Of a stretch of 64,000 nt of DNA, positions 1 to 12,359 are shown piece by piece. The stretch spans positions 9,677,403-9,741,402 of the forward strand of contig OY855914.1 in the NCBI GenBank assembly GCA_963693305.1, read 5' to 3'. Positions within the stretch are counted from its first letter, which is position 1. Each line of letters opens with the position of its first letter. The notes under the pieces were generated by a model. The model worked only from the letters and a program-made list of their open reading frames with translations, made no database searches and was not told the DNA's origin. This stretch comes from Meandrina meandrites. Lineage: Eukaryota > Cnidaria > Anthozoa > Scleractinia > Meandrinidae. A program made the translations under genes and the position numbers.

Positions 1-2010
1 TGTGACCATATGTTTTACCCTAGAAGTATTTTTGCGATTAATCATTATTTTTCAATGCACGTGACTTGAACAGACACGAACTACGATTTAATTCAGAAAA
101 GATTGCTGATTTCATTTACGTGTCTTTTTTGTGGTCGTCTTTGTCCTCCTCCTCGTCCTCGTGTTGTTGTTATTATCATCGTCATTTTCTAGCCTTTTCT
201 CTCAGAAGCCGAAAGCTGTACTAAATTATGAAAAGCCAACTTAATGTCGGCTAGATTTCCATTGTCGATCCATTGCTATGTGTGGACCTGGTGTGAATAC
301 AGCACAGGCGCCCATACAAAAGGAGTGACTGTTTGTATGTTAAAAATATAATGAAACGTAACGTGCAATAAGAGTGAACGCAGAACCCTTCAAATCGCTC
401 GAATTTGCCATTTTGAGCCGCACAGAAGAAGGTATAAATCAATTGAGGTCGATTTACGTTTATTTTGAGCTTACATGTAAACATTGCTCGCAATATTTTA
501 CTTTTTAAACTACGGAAGACAATTTACGAAATTCTACCTTATTAAAGAAAAAAATTACATACTGAACAGTTAATAGTAACGTTATTGTTTCGTATATCTA
601 AGAAATACATAGAATCACTTTGACGGCCAAGAGCCCGTTGCCATCTGTGAAACATATAAAATCCGCTTTTTTGCTCAACTAACAGCCGTCCTTGAACGAA
701 CATACAACGGCTATACGGTAAAGTTTCTGTTTTCAGAGACTCTAATAAGTAAAGTAAAATCTCTTAAGCCCCGAAAGGGAGTCCCATGTAAAAATAAAAG
801 GGATATTCATTGTCCCGTTTTTTTTTTGGAGTGGGAGAGAGGGTGCGGGGTGGGTGGGTAAAATTTATCGACTGTTGCAACTTAGGGATCATAAAACCAA
901 AGTGAGCACTGTTGGATTTATCACCTTTTAGAGGATTGAGCCGAAAAGGATCACAGGTAGTTACAGGAAGTTTTTTCAGTCAACTTATTTTGTATTTTTT
1001 CCTAATTAATGAAACGAATTCATCAATAAACGAATATTCATTCAGACTGCATGACGTATATTTTTTATATTTGGTGAACATGCATTTCACTCACTTCCAA
1101 GAAACGGGATTCGGCTCTTATCTTTTAGGGTTTTTTGTTCAAAAATTTCAGACAAGCACTCCTGTTATTTTTTATAGAAGTCCCTCCCGGGTTCTTAACT
1201 ATCACAATTACACACAAGGAGCAGTAGATCACGCGATTTCGTAATTTCAGACTGCGTTATTGCCTTCCTATATTTTCATAGCACGCGATTATAAACGTAT
1301 CTTAAAATTCTAAAAAAAAAACCAGTAAAACTTAGAGAATAAACTAAACCTTTAAAAAGATCAAAATACTCTTTTAGTCAAATAGACAAGTGAAACTTGC
1401 ATTCAAATAAAGCAGTTATCTTACGTGACAATATATTTTGCACTTCTATGCTCATAGGCTTTTGCACCAAATGGCTATCTGGGAAAAAAAAACTCGTCAT
1501 GGCCTGCGGTAGCTAAGAAAAAGGAGCATTCAAAACAAAGCTACTTCAACAAGTCAAGCTTGACTTTTCTTTAATGAGGATGGTGAATAGGGGTTTGCAA
1601 ATCCGCCGATCCGTGCTATTTTTTATTTTTATTTCCGTGTTATTGTTTTTAAAATCCGAATCTGCACTATTTGAAATCTTTTAGTGGTATAGTTTTACTG
1701 CAACGGACAGTAGACGGTGTTTTTTTCAATGCCAATTTTTGAAGAAGTTTCAATTCATTGCTTGTTTTTGCGAAAATTTCGCCATCATACCAACGAAGAC
1801 CGACCAAAGTGATCCGAACTTCGTTTACTTCAACACTTCAAGACACGAAGAGTTCGAAATCCGGCAAAATTCTCAGCTAATCCGCGATCTGCTGTATTTT
1901 CGAAATCCGCGAATCCGCTCAATGTATCGCAAAAGTACGTAGCATTTGCGCTTTTTAAGGCCAAATTCGTCGATTCGCGAGCCTATTCACCCCCTATTTA
2001 ATAAAGATGC
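1..2010. other. No gene recognised (left edge)
   Basis: Open frames here are short and show no domain, signal peptide or splice context that I can support. A CT-rich low-complexity patch lies near 140-182. Downstream (3') sequence of CTHRC1 copy A, which is on the minus strand, may extend into the right part of this stretch. I see nothing else. Confidence 0.5.
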
Positions 2011-2186
2011 ATTCCTTTGGGGTGATCCGAATCATGATCAATATTCCAAGATTAAAACGGATCACAGTACATCAAAGGAACTGATGAATCCTTGCCCAGA
2101 GTTAATTCTTCTGCTCCGCTCTGATGCGCCACGATTCGAGTGATTCTGGATCAATGATCCTTTTCCAGATCATTCCAAAGGAACGA
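2011..2186. repeat. Short inverted-repeat element 3' of CTHRC1 copy A
   Basis: The stretch opens with CCTTTGGGGTGATCCG and closes with the inverse, CATTCCAAAGGAACG. A clear relative lies at 9700-9872, in the same position 3' of CTHRC1 copy B. It therefore predates the duplication or was copied with it. Confidence 0.5.
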
Positions 2187-2417
2187 ACCCTTAGATGTCC
2201 CTGTGCGTTGCTCATGGCGTTTTTTGTACCATGTGACTGTTTGTTGCAAAAGGCTCGTTTAAGACACTGTAATAAAATGAGCAAACAAATGTAGTAAATA
2301 GAACAGAAACTTGGATATACTGTTTAAATCTAGCTGTATTGCTATGACTTCTTAAGTCAAGTGCATTTACCAGCTGAACTGAACTCGTTGTTTTCTTAGT
2401 TCTGACTATAAACAACA

Positions 2418-5400
2418 TCACTGGGATGGCGGTACCTCTTCAATCATAATCCGGGACACTGACTTCCACCCAGTTAAAGCGTTACCAAGTCTTTCCCCCA
2501 AGCACTTGCCTACCCAGAGTTCAACGCTAACCGTGCCTCGTGCGAGGTTCTCACAATAACCTTCAAAGAAATGATTACGGTAAATGTTAGAAATCCCACC
2601 AGACCAGCCATTGTAAGTGACTGAATCGATCGTCATAGGACCACTGCATTCATTGCCGTTAAATTTAAAATACCATCTGTTGCAAGCATGATTGGAAGCG
2701 ACTCGAATGTTTCCCTGGTATGAGACTTTAAGCGCTGTATTGCTGTGCAACTTGTTAAAAGAACATTCCTGAAACAGAATAAAATGTGAAAATAATTTAG
2801 AAATACTGCTTCAACTTACAAAAGAAAAATCCCGTCCATAAAGAGTGTAATCCTATCAAATCTATTGATCATTCAAGCAGTCAGTCAACCCATCAATCAT
2901 CAATCAACGAGTGATTCAACAAGTCCAAGGCAATAGACACGTCCTTTTTTATTTTGTAAAGAACAGGGAGAAAGTTAGAAGTCTAGTTTGAATTTTCTTA
3001 GTTTGCTGAAACAGCTACCCTATACCCTGGTAGCTGGGCGTGGTCAAAGAAAGAAACATCGTATTTCGATTTGAGTTAAACTTTCGTTTCCCTCAACAAT
3101 ACTTTTCTTCTTCAACTCTAATGGAATACGAGTAAATCGGCGTCGCGTCTTCTTAAAACTTGTCTCCAAATTTATGGTGCACTTGATTGTTCCCTCTTTT
3201 GTTTGAGATTTTGGTATAGCACATATTTTCTTATTTCTGGCAAACAATTATTAAGCTCTGTTAAAGTCGACAGCGTTCGACGGCGATCCTATTGAAAAAA
3301 ATAGTAGCCTTTGCCAAAGTTCCTGCCATTAGTATGGAAACAGAAGAAGAGGTGTAATACCAATTGAACTTTTCTGATTATCTTGAAATGTAAACTCGAG
3401 CTGAGTAACTAAATGAGCTGTGACACGGATTTTAGCCCAATTTAGGCACGGGAAATGGCCATAAAATTCGGTGAAATATAAAAATAACCACTTAAAACAG
3501 TGAAGGAACATTTTAGTAACACAGCAAGTACAAAAGAAGGTACGGATGGCCAAAAATTGAAGAAGATTGAAACGGATTGCGATATGGGTTTTTGAAATAC
3601 TGTTGGGCTGAACAGTTGTAAAATCTCGTTTGCTTGTAACTTTAGATAATAACGCCTGGGAGACACATTCGGTTGAAAAAGCTATAGTTTCGTCAAATAG
3701 ATCGATAGAAGTAATTTCTTTGCAAACATTAAGTTTCATAGCGAGTATTTGGCAAAACTTTACAAAATAAACTTAAAGCTCAAGCGTGACACAGTCCCTT
3801 TAATGATCAGATAATCAAAACTAAACTGTACTGTTACTCACCTTAATTTTTCCAGAGTCCGTGTACGATACTGCGTTCCATACACATTGTTTCCAGTTAG
3901 CCAGCTGTCTCGGGTCAATGTTTGCTGCATCGCCTTTCTCTCCCTTTGTTCCGATGCCGCTTTCTCCTTTTCTTCCATTCTCTCCTTTTGGTCCTTTGTG
4001 GCCCCTTGGGCCAGTGTTTCCTGGGATACTTGTACCATTCTCTCCTTTGGGTCCTTCGCGGCCCCTGGGGCCAATTTTCCCTGGGATTCCCATAGCGCCT
4101 TGTAAACCCCGCTTTCCGTTGGTACCCTTCTCTCCTTTGAAGCCATCTCTACCCGGAGAACCCGAAGCTCCCGGTATTCCGGGGATACCGGGCATTCCTG
4201 GCATTCCAGAAGGAGGATGTGGCTGTTGAAACAAAAACAAACTGTTTCAATACGGAAGCAGTAAATCTTCGACCTTATCGTGCAAGGTGGTAAAAGGTTT
4301 ATGCGTGACGCGTGACGGAATAAAAAAAAAACAGTAACACTCTGGTTAGCACGTAACAAGTGAACATGCCTGTCTAGTTGGACGCGTGATCAGCTTATCA
4401 GAATTTTGAGGATTCCGGCTGTCAGAAAACGTTCATGACAACCGAAAATAAACAACGTACTCATAAATCAGTCAACGGTGGTGAAGCACCAATTGACAAG
4501 CAACACGAATCATGAAGCCAAAGACTGATTTTGTGCGAAGAACACGCTCTTTCGGCTTGATTTGTGCGTTTTAGAACTTGTCTCGCACTGTGAGCTCGTC
4601 GGAGAGATTATTAGGCGTATGGTAGGTAAATGCCACGCAAATGAGCTAAGCAGTTAAGGCGCGGCTAAGACGAATTTGGGTGAAATTTTAAGAGGTTTAA
4701 ACAAGGGACAGAAGAAAGAAAACAATTTATATTAAATATGTGATTCGTGAAATGGTATAAAAATGTGAATGAGGAAAATAGGTTCATGATTCTAGATTGG
4801 GATCCCCCTTTTATCTCCCTGTTATCGAAAGCATTGAGGATGTAATTTTCCTCTAAATTACTGAAAAAGCTTCATCCTCTATTTACTTTTCTTCGGTTGT
4901 CTCATATCTCAGGATAGGCCTTTAGTCACTCACTCGCTTAACGGGGCTTTGTCACGGATTTTAAAGTACCCATAACGTCAATTTTTTTCATTTCTCAGCT
5001 GATTCTTCATAACACCCGATTAACATTTTCGAAAAAAAATCCGATTTGTATAAAACGCAATCTTTTTTAAAATTTTTTAAATACGTTCAAATTTGCCGCA
5101 ATTTTGGTCCACCATTCGCACCAGTCTACCTCGGTTTGAAGTGAGTCGTGACGTAGGTCCAGGAACACGTGATTTGAATCGTAAGTTATCTGACTCGTAA
5201 ACAAGTGGGAATTTTGAGTTTACATTTAGTTCAAAATGCCGGAAAGGTGCATTACCGCTCTTTGTAACAACGTTAATGATCCAGAAAACAACATCAGTCT
5301 TTATGCAAATTCCTGAATCTACGTCATTTTTGGAGGAAGTTATTCTTGTGATCAGCGGCACCGGTCGACCGCAAGAAAATAGAATTTTGAAATTTTAAAA

Positions 5401-6136
5401 AAAATCATTAAAAAATTGCGTTTTATCCAAATAGAAACTTTTTTTCGCAGAAGTTCATTGGGAGAACTGTAGAATGGGCACTTAAACAGATTTTTAAACA
5501 GTCAAAATATATATTTGTGTCGAAGGAATCCCATAAATAAACCCATTTTTGTTAGCAGTTGCTATATTAGAGCACAGAAACAGTTAACAAGCGTCCTTGG
5601 CAACAGATGGCTACGATGGAAATGGATTACAACTTGAAAAGTTGAGGCTAAACTTTTCAACTGAGTTGGTTCACTCGCGAAAAGAAGCTCAACTTGAAAA
5701 TGCAGTTTGATTTGATTTGATCCACAAATTAAGGTTATATCTTCCTTTAGATATTCAAAGATAATGTTTTTCATGGGTTAAGTTGCCTACCACTAATTTC
5801 AGAACAGCTTAGACGAAAAATCAGTGAAATCCCCGTGACAAAAATCCTTTAACCTTTCCTTTGTTTTTCTCTTTAATATATCTTCATCCGTGTAATCGCG
5901 CGCGTTCTTATCATTTTTTCTTTCCAGCAACCATTGGATTTGTTTGTGCGTAGCAACTAAACAACTCAAGTACAAGATCTAAATAATTTAAAATTTCGTC
6001 TTCCTGAACGATTTTGCGTACCTACCTTGCATTTGGCTGTCGTTGTGTTTGACTGCAGCTCGTCAGCGTTGGCGTATGTTCTTGCCGAGGCCAACAAGAA
6101 AACGGCGACAAGGGAAAAAGAGAAGACACCTCGCAT
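2418..6136 (-). CDS. CTHRC1-like: Collagen triple helix repeat-containing protein 1-like (copy A, intact)
   Basis: Secreted collagen-like glycoprotein of the CTHRC1 family, which in vertebrates modulates Wnt/planar-polarity and TGF-beta signalling in the extracellular matrix. Exons on the minus strand: 6136-6026 (37 codons), 4222-3842 (127 codons), 2768-2418 (116 codons plus TGA). All junctions are phase 0 with GT-AG ends; total 280 aa against about 243 in human. Residues 1-22 form a signal peptide (hydrophobic core [10 protein letters not shown]). Residues 43-136 are about 30 Gly-X-Y triplets with one interruption near GTSIPG. The WKQCVW motif follows at about 147-152. Exon 3 carries the conserved cysteine-rich C-terminal domain, with [14 protein letters not shown], the [14 protein letters not shown] stretch, VELWVGKC and SVSRIMIEE. 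The ATG was chosen because it begins the signal peptide and gives phase-0 splicing. Biochemical role in cnidarians is inferred from the family only. Confidence 0.9.
5051..5424. repeat. A/T-rich inverted-end element in CTHRC1-A intron 1
   Basis: The left end reads TAAAACGCAATCTTTTTT and the right end reads AAAAAATTGCGTTTTA, roughly inverted. The interior has no coding signal. It is probably a non-autonomous insertion. Confidence 0.4.
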
Positions 6137-6264
6137 GTTTTGCTCTGAACTCGCTCGTGACTGGTCGTGACTGTTGCAAACAAACTTGGATAAGAGAAAA
6201 TAGACTTCCCTTATTGCTTCCCGTCAGCTTGTTTGTGCAAAACAGGAACTTCATTCCAATCTGA

Positions 6265-6995
6265 GACGAAACGATTGGTTACTTTGGACTAAGCGTGACA
6301 GGTCAGTTGCAGTGCTTTCAGCACAGAATCAGCGCCGTGTACAAAGAGAACTCAAATGACACACGTTCTGCACGTGAGTCAACTCAAATCTTCTGTTTTA
6401 CTGTTAAACGCATTGGGATTGGTTGGTTTGGAGTAAACTTGTCAGATCTCATGGATTGCCTTCAGCAGAATTAGCTTGGTATGAAAGACGCTCGCCAAGC
6501 TGGGGCACGTTTCAACCCGAATCTTGTGTTTCCGCAGTTTTTTTTAAATTAGGATTGGTTACTTTGAAGTAAACTTGACACCATCGTATGTAATGCTTTT
6601 CACACAGGACAGCACCGTATACAATGACAGTTCAGCTACAACACGTTTCAACTCTTCTGTTCAGTTTACTGTTAACACATGAGGATTAGATGCTTTGGAG
6701 TAAAATTTTTAGAAGCCTGAATTTCAGGCATCTTTCTTTAGTCGCTTACTCCAGCTAGCGACCACATGAAGACGTCTGAAATTCAGGCTAACTTGCCAGA
6801 TCACGTGCAGCGTGATATGAGAGGCGTGCGTCAAGCTGACACACGTTTCAACCCCAATCTTGTGTTTTCGCAAACATTTTAAAATTAAAGACAAAACGAT
6901 TGACTACTTTCAAATAAACTTGAAAGATCACATGCGGTGCTTTCAATGCAAAATCAGCATTAATATTTCAACTCAAATCTTCTGTTTTAGTTTGT
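6265..6995. repeat. Imperfect tandem repeat in the CTHRC1-A promoter region
   Basis: A degenerate unit of roughly 130-215 bp recurs about five times (starts near 6272, 6415, 6549, 6683, 6898). Each copy has variants of GATTGGTTACTTTGGAGT, then AAACTTGACAGATCAC, then GCTTTCAGCACA. ATTGG is an inverted CCAAT core, and CACGTG E-boxes occur near 6372 and 6803. The array lies 130-860 bp upstream of the CTHRC1-A start codon, so it could influence its transcription; that is inference. Confidence 0.55.
6713..6790. repeat. Small hairpin element
   Basis: The left end AGCCTGAATTTCAGGC is itself a palindrome. The right end GTCTGAAATTCAGGCT is its inverse. It is inserted inside the upstream repeat array of CTHRC1-A. 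Confidence 0.55.
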
Positions 6996-8882
6996 AGCGG
7001 GTCAGGTTTATTGCAGGGACAAGACCAGGAACCAAATCAAGATCTTCGGTTAAGCACGGTTTATTCGCCAAGAACTGAGATTACAAGTGCGATCTTCAAC
7101 GTACAGTTGAGAGAGTACGAGAGTTCATTAGTTTTCCAATAGCGAGTAAGCTCATGGCTTACAATAGTTATTCTTGTTTAAGTAATAAATTCTATCTAGA
7201 GATTTCGAGTTTCCAAGTATATAATAGTGTATAACCGGTATTATTTTTGAAGCGAAAGTTTAAATAAGGTCGATGCAAGGATTCTTATGATAAGCTTAAC
7301 ATAAAAAGCCATCCCAGGCACGCTTGAGTCTAAAAACCAAAAAACTACAGAACAGTATAGTTTAAACTGTTAAAGACAATTTTGTGATAGCTTGCCAACG
7401 CAAGTTCACACTGACTTCAATTCAACTTAGGTGACTTAGCTGGTCAATATAATCCTTGCTTGCTCATTTGAGCTCGTACAAAGTAATCATCTTGCGGATT
7501 ATAACAGTCCCCTGTCGTATATTCTGTACCCCAAAACTTAAACGTAAAATGCGAAGAGAGAGACAAATAATCAATTCGGTCCGAATACATATTTATCATA
7601 TGACCCGTACGGACCCGCGCGCTATTTCCTTGGAAAACCATAAGAAAAAAAGTCCCGTATGAGGGCCGTACGCCTTCATTTAACAGGGCCGGAAAAAGCC
7701 GTACGGCCCCACTAGAAAAGCGTACGGACCCGCGACTGTCGCGCGATGGAATTTGAAACCATTGGATTCGATAATCTTGAAGTCAAAATGAGCGATAGTT
7801 ATTCTGAAGATTATTCCGAAAGCAAAGAATATCCGGCTACTTTGTAAGCGCTGAAATTTAAAACAAAACGTGTTCAAACTCGGCAAATGAAGAACTGCAT
7901 AAATTTATTCGGCAACAACAACTCCTGACAACATCAATAAAATCGAAATGAAAGCGGCCATAAAAACTCAGTGAAAAACTACACACTCGTACATAAACGC
8001 ATTCTGTGGTTTCTAAATAAAACCGTAATCATTGATAAACATTGAAGTCAAAGTACGAATGCCAAGATAATTTCTCTTGTTCAGTTTGAAACTCGGCAGC
8101 TGTGTAATTCTTCAATCACAACAAAGAAAATGCGATTACATGTAAGACTGTGTTTGCGACTAACCTTACACAGTGTTCCACTAGTTCTCACGAAGTATTT
8201 TAGCCACTAACTGGAAGACAACCGTAATTAGAGTTCAACACCATCGAGGAACTAACGAATTCGATGACTAGGCAGCAACGGCAGACATTTAGAATCCTCA
8301 GTGGTAAAGAAAACAACTTGAAGCTGAAGCCCGAACGGGGAAACGATGCGAAGCAAAATCCTCAGCTGCTTGTACAATCCTATTCCAACATCAAACTGTC
8401 CCATTAGAATTGTTTTTTTTAACATCCAAAATCCTTCTTGGTTGAAAATTAATCAATCCCCTCGTTCAAACCAAGCACTAGGATAAATTTCTGCTCAAGA
8501 ATAAACGTCGCTTTGTTATTCAATTCAGTCTTAGCTTAGAGTACGACTAGCCGAAACGTCGTGCAAATTCTTTGTCGTAATCCTTCTTAAACGTTGCTTT
8601 TGAAATTTCTACTAACTGCAGTCATGTAGAAAGAATTTGTCCGGGTTGAAATCTCCTTGGAATGAAGCTAAAACTCGAAGATTTGGTTGTAATTTTGACA
8701 ATTTTAACAGAAGTTTGAATACTCTGTGCGCACCGCAGTTCAAATGCACTTCACTGGCTTCCCCAAAACATTACGGGCTACCATTGGCTTTTCAAAATGC
8801 GCGCGAAACGGGCTGCGGCGTCTGCATCAACGAATGGAAAACAATAAAAAAGAAAGAAAATTAGTGGTCATATGATAAAATG
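6996..8882. other. No gene recognised
   Basis: Open frames are short and low-scoring. The motif GTACGGACCCGCG occurs twice (near 7609 and 7720) around other GTACGG/CCGTAC words, suggesting a decayed palindromic element. I see no splice-supported exon. Confidence 0.4.
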
Positions 8883-8938
8883 CTTATTGACTGAGTTAGG
8901 TCGGGCCGGACGGTAAAATATTTGGCTCTCGGTCAGGA

Positions 8939-8969
<31 letters not shown>

Positions 8970-8994
8970 TCCTGACCTCGAGCCAAATATTTTA

Positions 8995-9022
<28 letters not shown>
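8883..9022. repeat. Foldback element, arms about 63 bp
   Basis: CTTATTGACTGAGTTAGG on the left is matched by CCCACTCAGTCAATAAG on the right. The arms continue through CCGGACGGTAAAATATTTGG and its inverse to a short loop near 8948-8959. It is a non-coding miniature inverted-repeat element. Confidence 0.8.
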
Positions 9023-9033
<11 letters not shown>

Positions 9034-9699
9034 GCACGTTTTGTTTTCAGCTGACAACAAAATATTTTCTTATTTTCTTTCTACCAGCAGAACAAATAAA
9101 ATAAGCTTGTTAACATTCGCTTGAAAAGTCTGGCAAATAATGATTTAGACTGATCGCTTTCTCTCTCTCTCTTCAGCTTTCGCACTGAAGCAGAATGGAT
9201 ATATGTTTAGTGACATTTGAAAGCGGATAAATACTTGATCTCGGAGGTGATAGCTATATAGCGAAAAGAGGACGATGGAAAATTCCTTGTCCAATCTGTT
9301 ATCTTGCCACATCGTCATATGATCACTAATTGCGGCAATTGTTTAGTTTTCAAATGCATTTATTATTGTCTTATGTCGGTCCTTTCGACGTACCTCAAGT
9401 AGCATGTTTGAAGATTAAATACTTTCGTTTTTTATATGTTTTTCAGTTTTAATAATTTTTTGTGTGTGTTTAGGGTCTTAAACTTTTTTTTGTATTTTTT
9501 AAAGTTAGTCAAATACCCAAGCTAACAAAAGTAGTTATGTCAAGTGTCAAAATATTACTTCTGTGCCAGTCTGCCTTTTGTACCAAACGCTTACCTGGTA
9601 CAAAATCCTTCATGCTCGGCGATGGCTAAGATTTAATACAATAGCCTCCAAAACAAAGTTAGTTCAACCAGTCAAACTTGAATTTTGCTATGGGGTGCG

Positions 9700-9872
9700 T
9701 TCCTTTGGGATGATCCGGGTCATGATCAATGATCCAACATCAAACGGATCATGAGGTATCAAGGAGCCGAGGAATCCTTGCCCAGAGTGGATTCATAAGT
9801 TACTTTAATTTGATGCACCTGGAGATCCTATATCACTGATCGATTGTTTTCATGATCATTCCAAAGGAACGC
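9700..9872. repeat. Short inverted-repeat element 3' of CTHRC1 copy B
   Basis: Counterpart of 2011-2186. It opens with TCCTTTGGGATGATCCGGG and closes with CATTCCAAAGGAACG. It shows that the duplication included 3' flanking DNA. Confidence 0.55.
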
Positions 9873-10698
9873 TCCATTTGTTCCCCTGTGCGTTGCTTAG
9901 TAACCATCATGGCGGTTTTTGTATCATGTGACCGTTTGTTGTAAAAGTCCCATTTCAGACACTGTAATAAAATGAGCAAACAAATATAGTAAATAGAACA
10001 GAAACTTGGATATACTGGTTAAATCTTGCGCTATTGTTATTGCTTCTTAAGTCAAGTGCATTTACCAGTTGAATTGAACTCGTTGTTTTCTCAGTTCTGA
10101 ATATAAACAACATCACTGGGATGGCGGTACCTCTTCAATCATAATCCGGGACACTGACTCGAACCCAGTGTAAGCTTCACCAAGTGTCTTCTCAGAGCAC
10201 TTGCCTACCCAGAGTTCAACGCTAACCGTGCCTCGTGCGAGGTTCTCACAATAACCTTCAAAGAAATGATTACGGCGAACATCAGAAAGTCCACCCTTCC
10301 AGCTATTGTAAATGGCCGAATCGATCGTCAAAGGACCACTACATTCATTGCCGTTAAATTTAAAATACCATCTGTTACAATCAGCATTGGTAGAGACATC
10401 AACATTTCCCTGGTATGAGACTTTAAGGGCTGTATTGCTGTGCAACTTGTTAAAAGAACATTCCTGAAACAGAAAAAAGAAGAATCACGCGCATGAAGAG
10501 TGTCATCGTATCAATCAATTCTTTATCCAAGCAATCAGTTAATCCATCAATTAATCAAAGAATCCACTGAGATAGACACGTTTTTTGTTGTTGTAAAACT
10601 AGGCAGAAAAAACCTTCGAAGACTAATTTGATATTTTTCTCAGTTTCCAGGACCTTTAGGTAAATCACTCCGGTGAGAGAGTATACTGGTTTTAAATG

Positions 10699-10707
10699 TT
10701 ATTATTA

Positions 10708-10764
<57 letters not shown>
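10699..10764. repeat. (ATT)n microsatellite
   Basis: A nearly pure trinucleotide run with one ATTG interruption near its start. It lies in CTHRC1-B intron 2. Confidence 0.95.
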
Positions 10765-10765
<1 letters not shown>

Positions 10766-11092
10766 TAAACAGCTATCCTAGCCTGGAAGCTAAGGCGTTG
10801 TCAAGGAAAGAAAAATTGCATTCTTATTTGAGTTAAACCTTTATTACACTCAAAAGACTTGTTTTCTCGTTTACCTCTTAATGAAATACGAGAAGATCGA
10901 CACAGAGTCTTCTTTAAGCTTGTCAAATTTGTTTCCTCCTTTTTGAGATTTTGATATAGCACATATTTTCTTATTTCCGCTAAACGAGTACGATAACATT
11001 AATAAATTTATTCATAAATTCATTAGCAAAATTTCTTGAAGGGGTGGTATCTAGTAAAGCTGTAATTGTCTGAATTTTGAATTTCTATTAAG

Positions 11093-11194
11093 CAATTCGA
11101 TTATGAGCTCGAGATTTCTATCGCGTGATAGTTGACGAGGGCGTAGCCCGAGTCAACTATCACGCATAGAAATCGAGAGCGAATAATCTAATTG
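11093..11194. repeat. 102-bp palindrome
   Basis: CAATTCGATTATGAGCTCG on the left is mirrored by CGAGAGCGAATAATCTAATTG on the right, with a short loop around GAGGGCGTAGCCC. It abuts the left end of the next element. Confidence 0.75.
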
Positions 11195-12036
11195 TTTTAG
11201 TATAAATCTACTAGTCGTTCAAAACTTAAAAAAAAGACAAGACAGATTCATGTTATTATTAACAATGATAAAAACAGGTCACGCCACGCGAGGATAATTG
11301 ACAATTATATCGCATTGTGTTGGTTTCTGTGTGCGGGCACCTTCGCATTTCATTCAAGATGACGATCGAGTGATGCAAAAATGCCACTGGAAGCCAGGTT
11401 TCTCAATTTAGAAAACGTCAATGACAAGAAAATAATAAGTTAAAAAGTTAAGCAAAGGTTTGAAAGACTTGCACTGCAGGAAGGTCGTACTGCACAGTTT
11501 ACCGAAAGAAGTTTTTGTTGTTGTTCACAATGGCACCGCGTATCGCTCGCAGTGAAGAAACTTTGAATTCGCTTCCATTTTTTTTTTTTCGTACAGAGGC
11601 ATCTGTTAAGCTCTTCTTTGGACTGTTCTTCAATAGGAAGAGAGAATTTCTGTTGGCTTGCGAACCATTCTAAAATTTGTTTACAAAAAATGTTTCAATT
11701 GAAATGCAACTTTTGAAAATTTAATTTTCTACTTTTAAAAGTTTCAGTGAGTAATAAATTCATTAAAGTCATTTTCGACTCCTGTTCTTACCGTGAAAAA
11801 TCTTCATGACATACCATATTGCGTTGCCACTTTTGTCTTTTCTGAAACAGCTTCGACCAGTAAGCTGTCTAAATCTTCTTCACGGACACTTCGAAAACGT
11901 AAAGAAGCGGCCGCCATTTTGTTAGCAATGGCACAGTGCTACGCTACTCACTATCTATCACAGAATAGATAGTGGGTAGCGAAGCCAATCAGTGCGCGGC
12001 ATTTGTGATAGAACGCTAGTAGATTTATACTAAAAC
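11194..12036. mobile_element. 843-bp TIR element, family I copy 1
   Basis: The left terminus GTTTTAGTATAAATCTACTAG (then TCGTTC) is the inverse of the right terminus at 12011-12036. There is no transposase-like frame, so it is non-autonomous. A diverged relative lies at about 23830-24536. The interior carries a YY1-like GCGGCCGCCATTTTG at 11907-11921. Confidence 0.7.
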
Positions 12037-12290
12037 TCGATAGAAACACGAAAAACATGTTTTCTATTTCTTTTAGAAAACACCGCGACGAAAAAACGAA
12101 AACAACTTGTTAACGTTGACTATCAAAATGTGAATTCTCTTTGCTCGCGCCATCATCACGTCAACAGCTCGTGCCAGTTATGCGTTTCTATCGAGTTATG
12201 GAAACATGATTTTTAACCAATCAGCGCGCGTATTTTCTCAGGATTGTTTTCTAAATGATTATATAACGTAGTGATAAATCATAACGTCTT

Positions 12291-12359
12291 TTGTGTTCTG
12301 GCAAGAATAAAATTCTCGAATTATTATTATTATTAAAATTCGCTTTTGCCAGAACACAA
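12291..12359. repeat. Hairpin with ATT-rich loop
   Basis: TTGTGTTCTGGCAAGAAT on the left pairs with GCTTTTGCCAGAACACAA on the right. No coding content. Confidence 0.65.

Noticed and set aside
3861..4229. 122-codon proline-rich plus-strand frame
   Set aside because: It is the antisense of the Gly-X-Y collagen exon of CTHRC1 copy A; the GGN codons read as CCN-rich.
3838..4359. 173-codon minus-strand frame over the collagen exon
   Set aside because: Frame-shifted shadow of the same exon; it breaks the Gly-X-Y pattern and ignores the acceptor at 4223.
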